Origin: Paracyclopina nana
Taxonomy: Eukaryota; Arthropoda; Copepoda; Cyclopoida; Cyclopettidae
Reading direction: 5' to 3'
Assembly (NCBI GenBank): GCA_019096065.1
Contig: JAGUCH010000002.1
Coordinates: forward strand, 9,560,501-9,624,500
Length of the DNA stretch: 64,000 nt
Within the stretch, counting starts at the first letter, position 1, and each line of letters begins with the position of its first letter. Shown here piece by piece: positions 1-12,200 of this stretch. The position numbers were made by a program, and so were the translations under genes. Below the pieces are notes generated by a model that worked only from the letters and a program-made list of their open reading frames with translations, was not told where the DNA came from and made no database searches.

Positions 1-34
1 TTAAGCTTAGCTGCCTAATGTTGTGGGATCCACC
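1..34. repeat. Truncated end of a fold-back MITE
   Basis: The first bases of the window match the right end of the complete fold-back element at 3497-3888 (ending GTGGGATCCACC). The rest lies outside the window. It abuts sequence related to the MITE at 551-721 (CAGTTTGGTCTAACC). Confidence 0.7.
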
Positions 35-254
35 TTCAGTTTGGTCTAACCAGTATCAGTTTGGGTTAAACTAAAATGCGATATGAGAACGCCCTGTAGA
101 GTAACACTGCAAAAATTGGTGGCAAATACGACAAGCTTGGCTTAATTAGGCAACATCTATCATTAGGTATTTAGAAAATTATTCATATCTTCAAATACAA
201 AATATGTTGATAATTGGCTGTTATCCTTATCTCTATCCTTCTTATAAGACCTTA

Positions 255-493
255 TGCTGTGTTCACCTATAAAGGAAATTTTTCCTTCCGTTAAATTGGG
301 TTTTACTTAAGCCTCCTATTTCAGTACTGAGAAGTTTTACTAACTTTTCATAGCTTCTTTTACACCATTTCCCCCACCTCTGATGGTCATATTAGTTAGA
401 AGTGGTTTGATTAATAAGAAGTACGAAAACTTAGGCTTTTCATTTGAGGATGCCGTAAGATTTTAAGGAAACGAGGCATAGGTGAACACCCTA
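255..493. mobile_element. MITE, TGCTGTGTTCACC/TAGGGTGTTCATC family, copy 1
   Basis: A 239-bp non-coding element starts TGCTGTGTTCACCTA and ends TAGATGAACACCCTA, so its termini are imperfect inverted repeats sharing the core GTTCAYCTA. Other copies lie at 1405-1608, 16915-18178 (interrupted), 19732-19972 and 60312-60551. Here it is flanked by TTA on the left and TAA on the right; other copies have exact TTA or TAA duplications. The 3-bp TWA duplication suggests mobilisation by a PIF/Harbinger-like transposase, which is an inference. Confidence 0.75.
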
Positions 494-550
494 TAAAATT
501 GCTCATGTACACCCAAAACTCCTACGGAAAATGCACGAAAAACACAATAA

Positions 551-721
551 AGGGCGTTCTCATATCGCAGTTTGGTCTAACCAAAACTGATTTTAGTTAA
601 ACCACGCTGATACTGGTTAAACTAAACACTACAAGAATGCTGACTTTTGTCCGGACAAAAGTCAATTTGGTCTAACCAGTATCAGTTTTGGTTAAACTAA
701 AATGCAATATGAGAACGCCCT
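551..721. mobile_element. MITE with AGGGCGTTCTCATAT ends, inserted in an older repeat
   Basis: A 171-bp palindromic element starts AGGGCGTTCTCATAT and ends ATATGAGAACGCCCT. It is flanked by the 3-bp direct repeat TAA. The DNA on both sides (about 500-550 and 722-760) rejoins into a fragment of the TACATGAACAGG-type MITE seen intact at 4215-4598, so this is a nested insertion. The interior carries repeated TTTGGTCTAACC and TGGTTAAACTAAA motifs. Confidence 0.75.
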
Positions 722-759
722 TAAGGAAAGGCGAAAAATTGTCTTATAAGGCAATCGTT

Positions 760-973
760 AGCAGATCGACTTTGGCAAAATAACGCGCAATATTAATTAT
801 ATTTGCAATTATCCGGTATTAGTAAAATCATTTTTCAGATTTTGACTTCGTAATTGGTCTATTGGTACCAAAGGCCATCCGACACCAATATAAAAATTCT
901 CTCAGTATCTCAGTATTTCTCTTTTGATATTTTGCGAAAATATGAGCCATAATACTCAGGTGAATAGGCCCTT
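760..973. mobile_element. Degenerate hairpin MITE (AGGTGAAYAGGCCC end)
   Basis: The sequence resembles the better preserved hairpin elements at 19179-19402 and 45725-45945: AAAATAACGCGCAATATT, then an internal TTGGTACCAAA palindrome, then AGGTGAATAGGCCC. The left end is eroded. Confidence 0.55.
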
Positions 974-1051
974 TATATGGTGCTCATCTACGTCATCTTT
1001 ACTTACCATAAGGAAACTTTTGATGCCATGACTCCTTTATTTTCGTATCTA

Positions 1052-1222
1052 AGGGCGTTCCCATTTTGACCTGTTAGTCAAGTTAAGTTCACTTCAGTTC
1101 CGTTCCCAGATATTTATGTAGGTAGAACTTAACTTAGCTTAATTTTATGTATTACCAGCTTGCTTGCTAAGCTAAGTTAAGTTGCCGAACTGAACTGAGC
1201 TACAAAAAGTGTTCTCATATGC
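1052..1222. repeat. Truncated long MITE with AGGGCGTTCCCAT end
   Basis: Starts AGGGCGTTCCCATTTTGACC and contains AAGTTAAGTTCAC motifs found in the complete elements at 3010-3404 and 18719-19104. It ends at GTGTTCTCATAT without a matching terminus. Confidence 0.55.
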
Positions 1223-1404
1223 CACAATGGGGACATCTCGTTGCAAAAAGTGGCGTTCGGAAATCTCGCGAAATGGCAGCATCTTTCAAACTCTCCGAAA
1301 ACACGGTAGTTAAAAATTGGAAATTTCGAGGCCGATAACAATTCAATCATGATTATGTTATTAAAATTGAGTTTTGGTTACATTACAAATTACAATAACT
1401 ATTA

Positions 1405-1608
1405 TGCTGTGTTCACCTACTAAGAAAATTTTTTCCTTCCGTTAAATTGAGTTTTACTTAAGCCAGCCCCATATCGTATGGCAAATGTTGTTTTGTTTTG
1501 TTCATATGAGCTAGAAGTGTTTTGATTAATTAGAAGTACGAAAACTTAAGCATTTCGTTTAAGGCTGTCGTAAGATTTTAAGGAAACGAGGCATAGATGA
1601 ACACCCTA
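1405..1608. mobile_element. MITE, TGCTGTGTTCACC family, copy 2
   Basis: A 204-bp copy of the element at 255-493, flanked on both sides by an exact TTA duplication (1402-1404 and 1609-1611). No coding capacity. Confidence 0.8.
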
Positions 1609-1856
1609 TTAATTTTGCAATTCGCTTAATTTTTTCCGCGAAAAGGAGACCCTGAAGTTAACCTATTTTTTATCATTTTGAAATATTAATTTGCTCGTTA
1701 GTTCTCAAAAGTCCTCAACAATTTTTGCATAAAACATTCAGTTGAATACCTAAAATCATTATGAGAAAGTTTTATTTGCGCATTTTGAGATATTACAGTT
1801 TTCACTGAGCCCATTTTGCCGACTTCAGCATCTCTTTTTATAGTTATTTATTTTGA

Positions 1857-2440
1857 CCTGGGGCACGTAAAGTAGGGTCATTAATGTACTGTTCATGTAC
1901 GCCCCAAACTCCTTAGGAAAATGCACGAAAAACACCTCAAGGAAAGGATAAAAATTGTCTTATGACAAGCTGATGACCAGCTGATACTAAAAAAATCAGA
2001 TCAAGCCAACTTGAAAGTAAACAATTCTAATTTTGGCTATTAAGTGCTCCACATTTTAGTTCTTAATTTTGAGCAAAATCGAAAGTTAAATTTCATCTTT
2101 TATGACAGAAACATGAAAGATATTTTGTGTTGAAATATGCTGAAAACCATGAAACAAAATAGCAAAAATTGCCATGAAAAACGCCGCTCGGCCCCAAGCT
2201 GAACTTGTAGAGCGGCAGTCAGCAACAGATTCACTTTTCCATATGACAATTTTTTCTATACCTTGAGGCATTCTTAATACATGAACAGGGCATAAATAGC
2301 TGAGCGAGGATTTTAAAATGGGAAAACTCGAGTACAGCTTTACTAGCCCAAGCCTGCGAGGGCTGTAATTGTACGAGTGTTTTTCCATTTTTAAATCCGA
2401 GGTCAGCTATTAAATGACCCAATTTTACGTGCCCCAGCTC
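1857..2440. mobile_element. Palindromic GGGGCACGTAAAGT element split by a later MITE
   Basis: The ends GGGGCACGTAAAGTAGGGTC and its complement lie at 1857 and 2440. An uninterrupted relative sits at about 44620-44786. The copy here is split by the MITE at 1885-2292; removing that element and one TAA restores the reading GGGTCATTAAATAGCTGAGC seen in the relative. The right flank (2440-2515, TTATATTCTGTAATACG...) also matches the DNA beside the 44.6-kb copy, so the true repeat unit is larger than the palindrome. Confidence 0.7.
1885..2292. mobile_element. MITE with TGYYCTGTTCATGTA ends, TAA duplication
   Basis: A 408-bp non-coding element bounded by TGTACTGTTCATGTAC and TACATGAACAGGGCA, with exact TAA duplications at 1882-1884 and 2293-2295. 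Full relatives lie at 4215-4598 and 10186-10593. The insertion point is proved by the intact relative of its host at 44.6 kb. A 3-bp TWA duplication is typical of PIF/Harbinger elements. Confidence 0.85.
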
Positions 2441-2627
2441 AAAATATACAATTTTATATTCTGTAATACGATTTTTGAGTGTTTTAATGAAGTTACCGGG
2501 CTGCCCCGTGCCCTAGAAAACAATAACAAACTCAGTAATAGACCAATAGCAGACAAACCCCCGTTTTTCAAAGCACTTTTTAATGGAAAATCATCAATTC
2601 AAGCCAAAAAATTGAAAACTAGGCATT

Positions 2628-2730
2628 TAGGCTCATTATCTTCCGTGTCTTTGATCATAGCATGGTTGCGGTTGTTATCGGTTCTTATTTACTGACAAGG
2701 TTGCGATGTCAGTAAATAAGAAGCTCGACC
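2628..2730. repeat. Fragment of GGCTCATTATCTTCCG palindromic MITE
   Basis: Contains AGGCTCATTATCTTCCGTGTC and an internal TTATTTACTGACAAGG stem. Relatives occur at about 11136-11282 and 36119-36235. The right half is replaced by AGCCCGGTTCC-type MITE sequence (2730-2910, GGTTTACCG, GAGCTGAGCGCGCGAGC, GGAACCGGGC). Confidence 0.6.
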
Positions 2731-3009
2731 TGACTTAACTGGTTTACCGCACTGCACTATGCTGATATCCCGTGTTGGAACCGGTCTATAGTAAACCAGT
2801 TAAGTCAGGTTGAGCTGAGCGCGCGAGCTAGCTGTGACCTGACTATGCTAAAAAGTCAAGTTACGTCTCCTGACTATGTTGATTTTCCATGTTGGAACCG
2901 GGCTTTACTTGTCCTACCCAACGAAAACAGTTGTCATGACTCCACGAATTTCTATTAGCTGTTGTAGCTTGCAAGGACTGGTGTTCTTTTAGCGATCCCT
3001 CTAGCAATT

Positions 3010-3404
3010 AGGGCGATCCCATATTCGAATTTTTAGTCAAGTTACGTTGCTAAAACAGCAACCTTACTTGATCAGTTAAGTTCAGCTTGTTCTAGCCAAG
3101 TTCGGTTCGTTTTAGCAATGTTCAGTTGACCGCTGAGCTGACATACCAACGCGTTGTACATCTGCAGCTGATGAGCAAAGTTAGCTTTTCACAATTCAGC
3201 GAGCTTCAGTTACTACGCATGTGAGAACACTTTTTGTAGCTAAGTTCAGTTTGGCAACTGAACTTAACTGGGCAAGTAAGCTAGTACTACATAAAATCAA
3301 GCTAAGTTAAGTTCTACCTACATAAATATCTGGGAACGGAACTGAACTAAACTTAACTTTCTACCTAACTTAACTTGACTAACTGGCCAATATGGGAACG
3401 CCCT
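3010..3404. mobile_element. Long MITE with AGGGCGATCCCAT ends, ATT duplication
   Basis: A 395-bp element from AGGGCGATCCCATATTCG to ATATGGGAACGCCCT, with exact ATT duplications (3007-3009 and 3405-3407). The interior is made of GTTCAGTT and AAGTTAAGTT motifs and has no ORF. The element at 18719-19104 is a close relative with the same ATT duplication. Confidence 0.8.
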
Positions 3405-3496
3405 ATTGACTAAACTAATGCAACTTTGGAAAGAATCCACTGAAATGATAGACCTGGTAGAATGTTTTAACTTGCTGTAAGATTCATCGATACATT

Positions 3497-3888
3497 AGGT
3501 GGATCCCACAACATTAGGCAGCTAAGCTTAAGCAAAGCAAGGTAACTTTGATTGCATATTTCTCAGCAACTTCTCAGCTGATTCGAACCAAAATTGGTAG
3601 GATTCATCAGAGTTGCCTTATAATTGTTGTTGTCAAATTTAGTGCAAATCCGAGGCTGCTAAGTGGTACCCAATTTCCCTTTGCTTAACCCAGCTTTGCT
3701 TTGCTTAAAACCAATCTTTTGAATGTGACCTCGGATTTGGACTGAATTAGGCATGAACAATTATAAGGCAACTCTGATGAATCCTACCAATTTTAGTTCG
3801 AATCAGTTGAGAGGTTGCTGAGAAATTCGCAATCTAAGTTACTTTGCTTTTGCTTAAGCTTAGCTGCCTAATGTTGTGGGATCCACCT
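3497..3888. mobile_element. Fold-back MITE with long (~130 bp) inverted arms
   Basis: A 392-bp element starting AGGTGGATCCCACAACATTA and ending with its complement. The arms match through GGTAGGATTCATCAGAGTTGC to a central region near 3640-3740, so it would fold into a long hairpin. It has an exact ATT duplication (3494-3496 and 3889-3891). It interrupts a copy of the 460-490 bp repeat seen in pairs at 40974-41985. The first 34 bases of the window are an end of another copy. Confidence 0.85.
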
Positions 3889-4870
3889 ATTAGGACAGAC
3901 AAAACCAAAGGAAGGTTAGCCCTTGAACAAAGGCAAATCAAAATTGATTTAGTCAGCCCAAGCCATCATGTGCTTAACTTGACCAACGCGCTTACCCGAT
4001 TCCTATGCTTACGACTGGTCTTATGCTGAACTAATACAATTTATTGTAAGACCGCTAAAGCTACGGCTGAAATAGTCGTTGTAGATGAACAGGGCATAAT
4101 TAAAGCGTAAGACCAGTCATTTCCATACGAATCCGGTGAGTGTATTGGTCAAGTTAAGCTCATTATGTTTAGGTCTGACTAAACAATTTTGATTTGCCTT
4201 TGTTCTAGGGCTAATGTCCTGTTCATGTACGCCCCAAACTCCTTAGGAAAAGGCATGAAAAACACCTCAAGGAAAGGAGAAAAATTGTCTTATGACAAGC
4301 GCCAGCTGCCACTAGAAAAATAAGATCGACTTAAAGCCAACTTGAAAGTAAACAAATCTAATTTTGGCTTCTAAGTACTCTACATTTTAATCATTTTGAG
4401 CAAAATCAAAGAAGCTTAATGAAAGATAGTTTGTTTTGAAATATGCTGAAAACCATGCGACAAAATAGCAAAAATTGCCATGAAAAACGCCGCTCGGCCC
4501 CAAGCTGAACTCGTGGAGTGGCAGTCAGCAGCAGATTCACTTTTCCTTATGACAATTTTTTCCATACCTTAAGGCATTCTTAATACATGAACAGGGCATA
4601 AAAGGGCTAACCATCCTTTGGCTTAGTCTGTCCTTACGCAAGGATGAGTCTAACAGCTGGTAAAGCCGGCCTGCTAGGGCTAACTAATACATTCTACCAG
4701 GTCAGTCATTTCGGTGGATTCTTTCGAAAATTGCATTAGTTTAGTCAATTCAAGCAACGATTGCTAATAATAGAAATTCGTGGAGCGACTTTTTTCTTAG
4801 GTAGGACAAGTTACGAAAAATTATAGAACAGGGCACAAGATATGGCAAAAATTGCCTTAAGGAAAAATTA
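3889..4870. repeat. Remains of the TGCCCTGTTCATCTAC 0.46-kb repeat family
   Basis: Motifs of the family seen intact at 40974-41431 and 41500-41985 (CCAAAGGAAGG, AACGCGCTTACCC, GACTGGTCTTA, AGCAGGCCGGC, AATTTCTATTAGC) are scattered here in both orientations. They are broken by the fold-back MITE on the left and the MITE at 4215-4598. No gene is visible. Confidence 0.6.
4215..4598. mobile_element. MITE with TGTCCTGTTCATGTA ends, TAA duplication
   Basis: A 384-bp copy of the family at 1885-2292 and 10186-10593, from TGTCCTGTTCATGTACGCC to TACATGAACAGGGCA, with TAA on both sides (4212-4214 and 4599-4601). No ORF. Confidence 0.85.
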
Positions 4871-4894
4871 ATCCGCTGCTGAATATCACTCTAA

Positions 4895-5046
4895 TACTCT
4901 GTTCATCTACCGTTCCTAAAGGAATGCATTATGACAAAACCATGCAGAATGACAGCTCTACGAAGCTAGTTTATGCACTGAGAACTCCTTTGCGCAAAGG
5001 AATTTCGCGTTCCGATTCCTTAAGGAGTTTATAGATGAACAGAGCA
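4895..5046. mobile_element. Short MITE with CTCTGTTCATCTA ends, TAA duplication
   Basis: A 152-bp element, TACTCTGTTCATCTACCG to GATGAACAGAGCA, with exact TAA duplications (4892-4894 and 5047-5049). Other copies: 10060-10620 (interrupted) and 40708-40876. The interior carries AAGGAATGCATTATGACA and GAACTCCTTTGCGCAAAGGA. Confidence 0.8.
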
Positions 5047-5049
5047 TAA

Positions 5050-5700
5050 GAGTTCAGCTTGGGACTGAGCAGCTTTGAAATGACAATTTTTGCTATTTTG
5101 TCTCATGCTTTTCAACCTTTTTTCATGAAAAACTAGCTTTATTCACGTTTCATAGATAAAAGAAGAGATCTAACTTTTGACTTTGCTGAAATTGTCTGAA
5201 ATGTGGCGCATACATTGCCAATATTGGATTTGTTTTCTGCCAAGTTGGCTAAAAGTTGATCTGATTTTTTTTTTGCGTCAGCTGGCGCATGTTGTTAGAC
5301 AATTTTTATCCCCTCACTAAGGCGCTTTTTCGTGCATTTTCCAAAGGAGTTTTGGGGGTTCACGATCAGCCTAAGCTACTGAGTATCAAAGTGAAAGTTA
5401 CACCATCTAAATGCTATCCGCTCGCTGCTTGATTGTTTGCTAAGAGAAGCATTCGTAGCTTACGAATGTCTCTTATCTGCGATTTATGGCCGGTGAAGAC
5501 CAATCGTTCCTAGCTAGCAATCAAAAATCAAGGTAACAAATAATCGTTGCGTAACCTAGGAGGCGTATGCGTCTATGAGCCGCCGTTTCTCACGATGGCA
5601 ATTTTGCCATAAGAAAATCATACATCGGATCATGGGGCAAGCATGCAACTACTGAGAAACAAAAGCGATCCCGGAGAGACCGGAGTCGTGACGGCGACTC
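5050..5700. other. Non-coding DNA upstream of the polyhomeotic homologue
   Basis: 5050-5350 is a decayed relative of the 4215-4598 MITE (CAATTTTTGCTATTTTG, TTTTGGGGGTTCACGATC). 5350-5700 looks unique and may hold regulatory sequence. No gene is seen. Confidence 0.5.
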
Positions 5701-6295
5701 GATTAAGTTAATCATAGCTGAAGAAGGTGGCATGCGATGCAGCCAAGCGTGTCCAATTAGTCTTGGCTGAAAAATGGTGTTTAGCGGCCAATACGGGTGG
5801 ATTCTTTGTTTGGCAATCCATTAGTAGTGTTAGTGATTGGTCCTCCTCATTTCGGCAAGAAGACAGCAGCAGCAGCCGGGCGCGCGCAAACGAGAACGAC
5901 GCGCGAGAGCGGTTTTTTCCACGCTCACACACAAAGAACGAAGAAGAGGGGACCACTTTGGCGCCATTCGAATATCACAGAGAAAATTACCACATTTATG
6001 CTCTGCTATGGGGGGCAAGGCAAGCAAGCGCGCCAACAAACTGCGAGAGCTCGTCTCACGCGCGCGCGCGCACTCACTCCAAAGGGGGACGGCCAACCGG
6101 CGCAAGAGGAGGGGCCTATTTTCGTATCGATTCTGCACTCCTCGCTGGGCAGCGAGGGCGCGCAATTTTACTCGCGCGCGCGCGCGCTACTCTGGCGCGC
6201 AACTCTCTCCTTCGCAAATGCGCTCACGAGGCCGGCACCGCGAGCGAGTGTGTCAGTTAGTGATCAGCCAGGAGCTCTCGTGACAAGTGTCGTCC
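5700..6295 (+). promoter_or_regulatory. GC-rich 5' region and probable 5'UTR of the polyhomeotic homologue
   Basis: Base composition switches abruptly to GC- and CpG-rich here, with runs of GCGCGCGC near 6060 and 6170-6190. Long out-of-frame openings are a by-product of that composition. An in-frame TGA at 6281-6283 lies just upstream of ATG 6296, closing the coding frame. The exact transcription start is not visible. Confidence 0.5.
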
Positions 6296-9200
6296 ATGGG
6301 AGACGTCGAACAGCTCAACATGCAAAACAACCAACACAACATGGGGGCCTCGCCTCAAGGCAACCCCCAACACCAGCAGCAACAGCAGCAACAGCATCAA
6401 CAACAGCAACAACAGCAGCAGCAGCAACAACAACAAGATCAACAGCAGCAGCATCAGCTGATGTCACCGGCCGGAGGTCAAGCCATGCAGATGGCCGGTG
6501 CCTTCTCCACCATCCTGCCCAGCCCCATGGGCAACCCGAACGGGTCGCAGTACCCGGCCCCCCAATACGTGTTCATCAACCCGCAAGGACAACAGGTGCA
6601 GCTGTTCCAGCAAGCCAACTTCATTCCCGGCATGACTGCCGCGGTGTCCTCGCAGCCTCAGCAGCAAGGCCAATACATCATTGGGCTGCCCCCGAAGCAG
6701 CCCGGAGGCCAGCAGCCTCAAATGATGGTGGGCTCGCAGTCCGTCAGCCTGAGCCAAAGCTCGGTGACCAACAAGAACATGGGCTCTCAAGCCAACACTT
6801 ACATGACCAGTGCGGGCATGATGACGCAAGCGGGCAGCCCCGGCCAGCCCATCATGATCCAGCAGATGGCAGGCGGCCAAACCCTGGCCTCGCAAATCAA
6901 GGCCGAGCCGGGGAAGCCCATGCAGCACGGGCAGCCCGGCCCCAACGGGCCCCAGCAGCCCATGATTCTGCAGCAGGGCATGGCCTACATCAACCCCGCC
7001 ACTCCGGGGCCCGCCCAGACCTATTTCCACAACGGCCAATTGTTCGTGCGGCCAGCCGGCCCCCAGGAGGGCCAGGGCGCGACTCAGCTCATGTTCACCG
7101 GCTCTGGGGGCATCCAGATGCAGCCCCACACCCAGCCCAGCTCGCTGCAGCCCGGCCTGTCCCTTCAGCTGCCGCCCGGACTCACGACCTCCATGCAGCC
7201 GATGGCCAACAACGCGATCCGGCCTCCAGTCAGCTACGCCAGCCACACCCCTGCGGGCAAAACTCAAATCTCGCGGGCGCCCCCAATTCTTCCGGCCACA
7301 AACTCGGCCACGACGACCAAGACGACCACTTCCACCACCTTCACCTCGCAGCCCAGCCCCAAGTCGAAGCAGAAAATGTCCCCGCGGAACAGTAGTGGGC
7401 CCATGGGAGGGCCCAAGGGGGCTCTCACGCACCAGTCGACAGCGAACGCGGCCAAGTCTATATTGTCGAGCATCAAGGCCTCCTCCAACAGCTCCTCCTC
7501 CCCGCCCATCTTGGGCTCACCCATGTCCATGATGGGCGGCGGTCAGTCGTCGACGGGCCTCCCAGTGCTGCAGTCCTCCTTGGCCCCTCCGCCATCGCTG
7601 GCCTCGAACCTCAACTCGCAGCCTCCACTCTTGACGCCCATGATGGCGCCGACCTCTGGGAGCACGACGACCACCTCCTACCTGCCCAAGCCGCCGATCA
7701 TCTCCACGCACAAGGCTGAGCCGCTGGGCAAGCTGCCCATCATGCCCGTGATCAAGAAGACCCCTCTGGACGGCAACCTCTTCAAGCCCGAGCTGAGCAA
7801 CGGCAAGGACAAGAGCAAGCAGGACTGTCTGACGCACGTCATCGGTGGCCATGTGATCAAGGAGTCCTCCCAGCCCTTCCCCCTCGACTTGGTGGACGAC
7901 GACCAGAAGGGTAAGTTAATGGCCGTGCTACGCGCGCGAGCGTGCGAGATTTTACTGCTCGAAGCCGTTACGCCAAGCTGTGCCTCCAGATGAAATAATG
8001 ATCGCGTGACTCCCTACGTCGGCCACTAGAAAAAAGCTTAGATCTTATCTCTCCTGCTGCTGAGAGAGATGCGTAGGATCTTCTCATGTGGCGTGCAGGT
8101 CGTCCCCAGAGAGCAGTTGAATTTGGCCGCTTTAAAATGCATGCAAGGTAATGGCTCGCACACGAGAAGCTCACGTTTATGGCAAGTGCTTCTCCTCCTC
8201 GTCCTCCCCCCTGGGGGCTTCTTTTCTCCTACATCCAATCAATTCGGCTTCCCCTCGCTACTCTGTTGCTGCACTTTTCGAGAGTGCAGGAAAAAATGGC
8301 TCGGAGAAAGAGGGACAGCTACATTGCACCGTCTAATGATTGGCTGCATGAACAGTCATTATTATCCCATCCAGAAGTCGTGAACAAACAAATGCCGTAG
8401 CAAATGTTCCCGACAATTACCACAGCATCCGGCATGGTAGCACACAACTGCAGCCAGAGCCTTGCTGAACGCCAACTCGAGGGTAGAAGTCTTTTTTCGC
8501 CAGGCCAGTCGTCACATGACGAATGGGTTGTCAGGGCTAGGCGCAATCTGATTGTCCACTGCGCGGTCGACGTCTCTGTCATGATTGACCGACTGCGCCT
8601 CGAAATGGACGCCCAAAAACGACTCACCTGGCCACGCAACGAGCAACCTGCGATAAGAAACTGTCATTTATTCGAATTCCACTCGATGATGATGAAGCTG
8701 CCAACAAAGCTCGCCCTGTGGCAGCAGCAGCAGCAGTGCCATGATATCGGCGCATAAATTATGCTCAGCTGTCAATCCCATTGATTCACAACTCTCATTC
8801 AGCGCCTTATGAATTTTGCAGCATGGCAGCGTTTCATTTCTTATTTACAACGCGTCGATCAGAGCGAATTATGGCAGAGCTCTGCAATTCGGAAATTAGC
8901 TTCGGAATAGTTTAGCACACAATTGTTTCTCACTCTGCACACTCGCCCTCCTCACAGCTCGGAAACTTCATTTGCATACAACTCTGCCTCTCTCCGTCTC
9001 ATTTATGACGTTTCAAGAGAAGTTGGCTCTGTTGAAAGACGTGTTGTCTTGATGGAAGGTTCCCCAAGGCCACGATCAGATTTCGACTTTATTCTGCACC
9101 CAAAAAAAATCACCCAGAAATTCCTGCATTGATGTTAGCTGTAAGTGTTATGAGAAGCAGATGCTGCCGAAAACTTTTGTGGGCCAGCATTTTTTGGAAA

Positions 9201-12200
9201 GCCATTTTCCCCCCTCTCTCCTTTTGTTGCGCTGTCCACACACAAGCCCGGTTCCAACAAGGGAAATCAGCATAGTCAGGAGACATAACTTGACTTCCTA
9301 GCATAGTCAGGTCACAGCAAGCTCGCACGCTCAGCTCAACCTGACTTGACTGGTTTACCGTACTATACCATGCTGATATCCCGTGTTGGAACTGGGCTAC
9401 ACACACACACACAGGAAATTTCAATTTTTAAGCCTGGCTGAGTCTCTCAACAACAGCGAGGGAAAAGTTTTCAACATTTCTGGCCAAACCCTACTGCTGC
9501 TCAGCTAGGAAATGCAAATGTTGTAGTGCAAAATTGTTGACCAAACCACTTCATTAGGGCGGAAGAGAATGTGGTCATTTTTTTATTTGCTCCGTTGACA
9601 GCAGTTTTACTAACGAGCTGAAGAGCTGCAACCAGTTTTCAACTACGGTTGTCAAAGACTTTACTGGCTAGTCAACTTGGCATTTTTTCAATTTCTGGTT
9701 TGTTAGCTCTGAAAATGCCATTCAGCAACTTTGGAAAAATTGCATTGAATTTAAGCTGGTCCTTTTGATGCACATTTCTAATTTGAATCTTTTGCCATTA
9801 TTATAAACCAGTTAGGATTGAATTGAGAATTAGGCGTTCATCAGTAACTACCTAGTTTTTCACAACTTGAAAAATTGCCTTCGGGTTGTGACCGTTCAAA
9901 ATTGGACGGTGAATTTCGCGTGACAGCAAAAAATAAATGACGTATCCGTTTTTTTGTGACAATTTTCTGGGTTGCCTAGGGAAAATTGAATTTTCCCGGT
10001 TTTTTCCCGTTTAAATTGATTTTTTCTATTTTTACAAAAAAGATGGGAAAAGACTCATATACTGTTCATCTACCGTTCCTTAAGGAATGCATTATGACAA
10101 ATCCATGCATAATGACAACTCTACGCAGCTAGTTTATGTACTGAGAACTCCTTTGCGCAGAGGAATTTCGCGTTCCGATTCCTTATGCCCTGTTCATGTA
10201 TTAAGAATGCCTTAAGGTATGGAAAAAATTGTCATAAGGAAAAGTGAATCTGCTGCTGACTGCCACTCCACGAGTTCAGCTTGGGGCCGAGCGGCGTTTT
10301 TCATGGCAATTTTTGCTATTTTGTCGCATGGTTTTCAGCATATTTCAAAACAAACTATCTTTCATCATGTTTCTTTGATAAAAGATGAAATTTAACTTTT
10401 GATTTGTCTCAAAAAGATTAAAATGTAGAGTACTTAGAAGCCAAAATTAGATTTGTTTACTTTCAAGTTGGCTTAAAGTCGATCTGATTTTTCTAGTGGC
10501 AGCTGGCGCTTGTCATAAGACAATTTTTCTCCTTTCCTTGAGGTGTTTTTCATGCCTTTTCCTAAGGAGTTTGGGGCATACATGAACAGGACATTAAGGA
10601 GTTTGTAGATGAACAGAGCATCAATCTTTCCTACGATATCCTTTAGAAGTCCAATTTTGAACGGACAGACTGTATAGGCTTCACCTTAACGTTGCTTTTG
10701 AAGAGCACGTGTGCCTGGTTTTCTGTACTAGCACATTTGCCTGAAATAACAGCCCAATTCCAACAACAAATCATGTCCCCTGACACATGCTGATTGTACT
10801 TGTTGGAACCAGACTTATGAGCCCGGTTCCAACAACAAAATAAGTATAGTATAAGTACTATTAACCAGTATAGTATGGTACAGCTGAGCGCGCGAGCTAG
10901 CAGGCACCATACTATACTTAGGCATGGTTCACCTGCTCATAATATCTGATATTTTGACAAAATATCGGAGCGAAATACTGAGAAACTGAGAAATTAGATG
11001 CTGTTGTAGGATGGCTTTTGGTACCAAAAGACCGAATCCGAAGAGAAAATCTAAAAAAGTGTCTGATATTTGCAAATATCAGCATAATATCGCTCGATAT
11101 TTTGATCATAATATCGCAGGTGAACCAGGCCTTAGAGGCTCATTATCTTCCGCGTCTTTGATCGTGACTTGGTTACGGTTGTTATCGCTTCTTATTTACT
11201 GACATCGCAACCTCGTCAGTAAATAAGAACCGATAACAACCGCAGCCATGCTACGATCAAAGACGCGGAAGATAATGAGCCATAAGTATAAGTAAAGTGT
11301 CCATACTATACTGATTTTCATTGTTGGAACCGGGCTATGTTCTCTTCTTGATTTTGATTCTGAATAGCGCTTCTTTTGCGCGAAATAGCTATATTTTTTG
11401 ATGATTTGAGCAGGTGCCTTTTTTATGCTAAAATTGCTCTCGATTTTACTTACACGGGTTCACGAGCATATTGGCAGCTGATTTTTATGTAGTTTCAACT
11501 TTCTCAGCTCACATGAATCGATTGAAGATGACTCTTGCAATTTGCCACGATGAAATCTTCAGAAGAGGCTGAGCGTAACTTTTCAAGTAAATGGAAACAT
11601 CAGGCAACTTTTAAGTTTTTTTTCGTAATCGGATTTTCGACAGCAAAAGCAATCCTGATATTTAAGTTTTTCTGTATTCTCTCCTATACATCTCCAAAAT
11701 ATTAGCAGTATTGGGAACCATGCATTTGTTGTTGTTAGTTGTGTCTAGCTAAAAACGCGCATATTACCGCTAATCACGGCCTCCTCAGGAGCAAATTGTT
11801 TGTTTCCTACCTCAAGTGGGCTAAGATGGGAATGTAGTAAGGTTTTGTTTTAGTGGGCAGAGTTATTTTCATTCCCATCGTTTTGTGCTTGTCACGACTT
11901 GGTCTTGTTGATTCGGCCATTGCCGCATTACTCGAGATATTCCCAAAAAGTCTTCGCATTTCCACTTGTAGTGGTCGCGAAAATGCCCGCGTTTAGCCCG
12001 CTGAAACTGCCCTTCCGCGGCAAACAATTGAGATTTCTCCCCGTGATCCCAAGGATCTTGTTTTCCAATGATCGGCACCTAAACTGAAAGAAGTCGTCCG
12101 AGCGTGAGTGATAAGAGTCCAAAGTTAGCTTGGGATTTGCATGATGGGATCCTCGGCGCAATTAGCGAGATCGATAGTAGTCTTGAGTCACTGAAAATGG

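Noticed and set aside
5797-7395. 532-codon opening on + overlapping the start of the polyhomeotic homologue
   Set aside because: It is out of frame with the conserved protein; GC-rich sequence lacks stops. The same holds for the minus-strand opening at 6464-7432 and the openings at 13285-13872.
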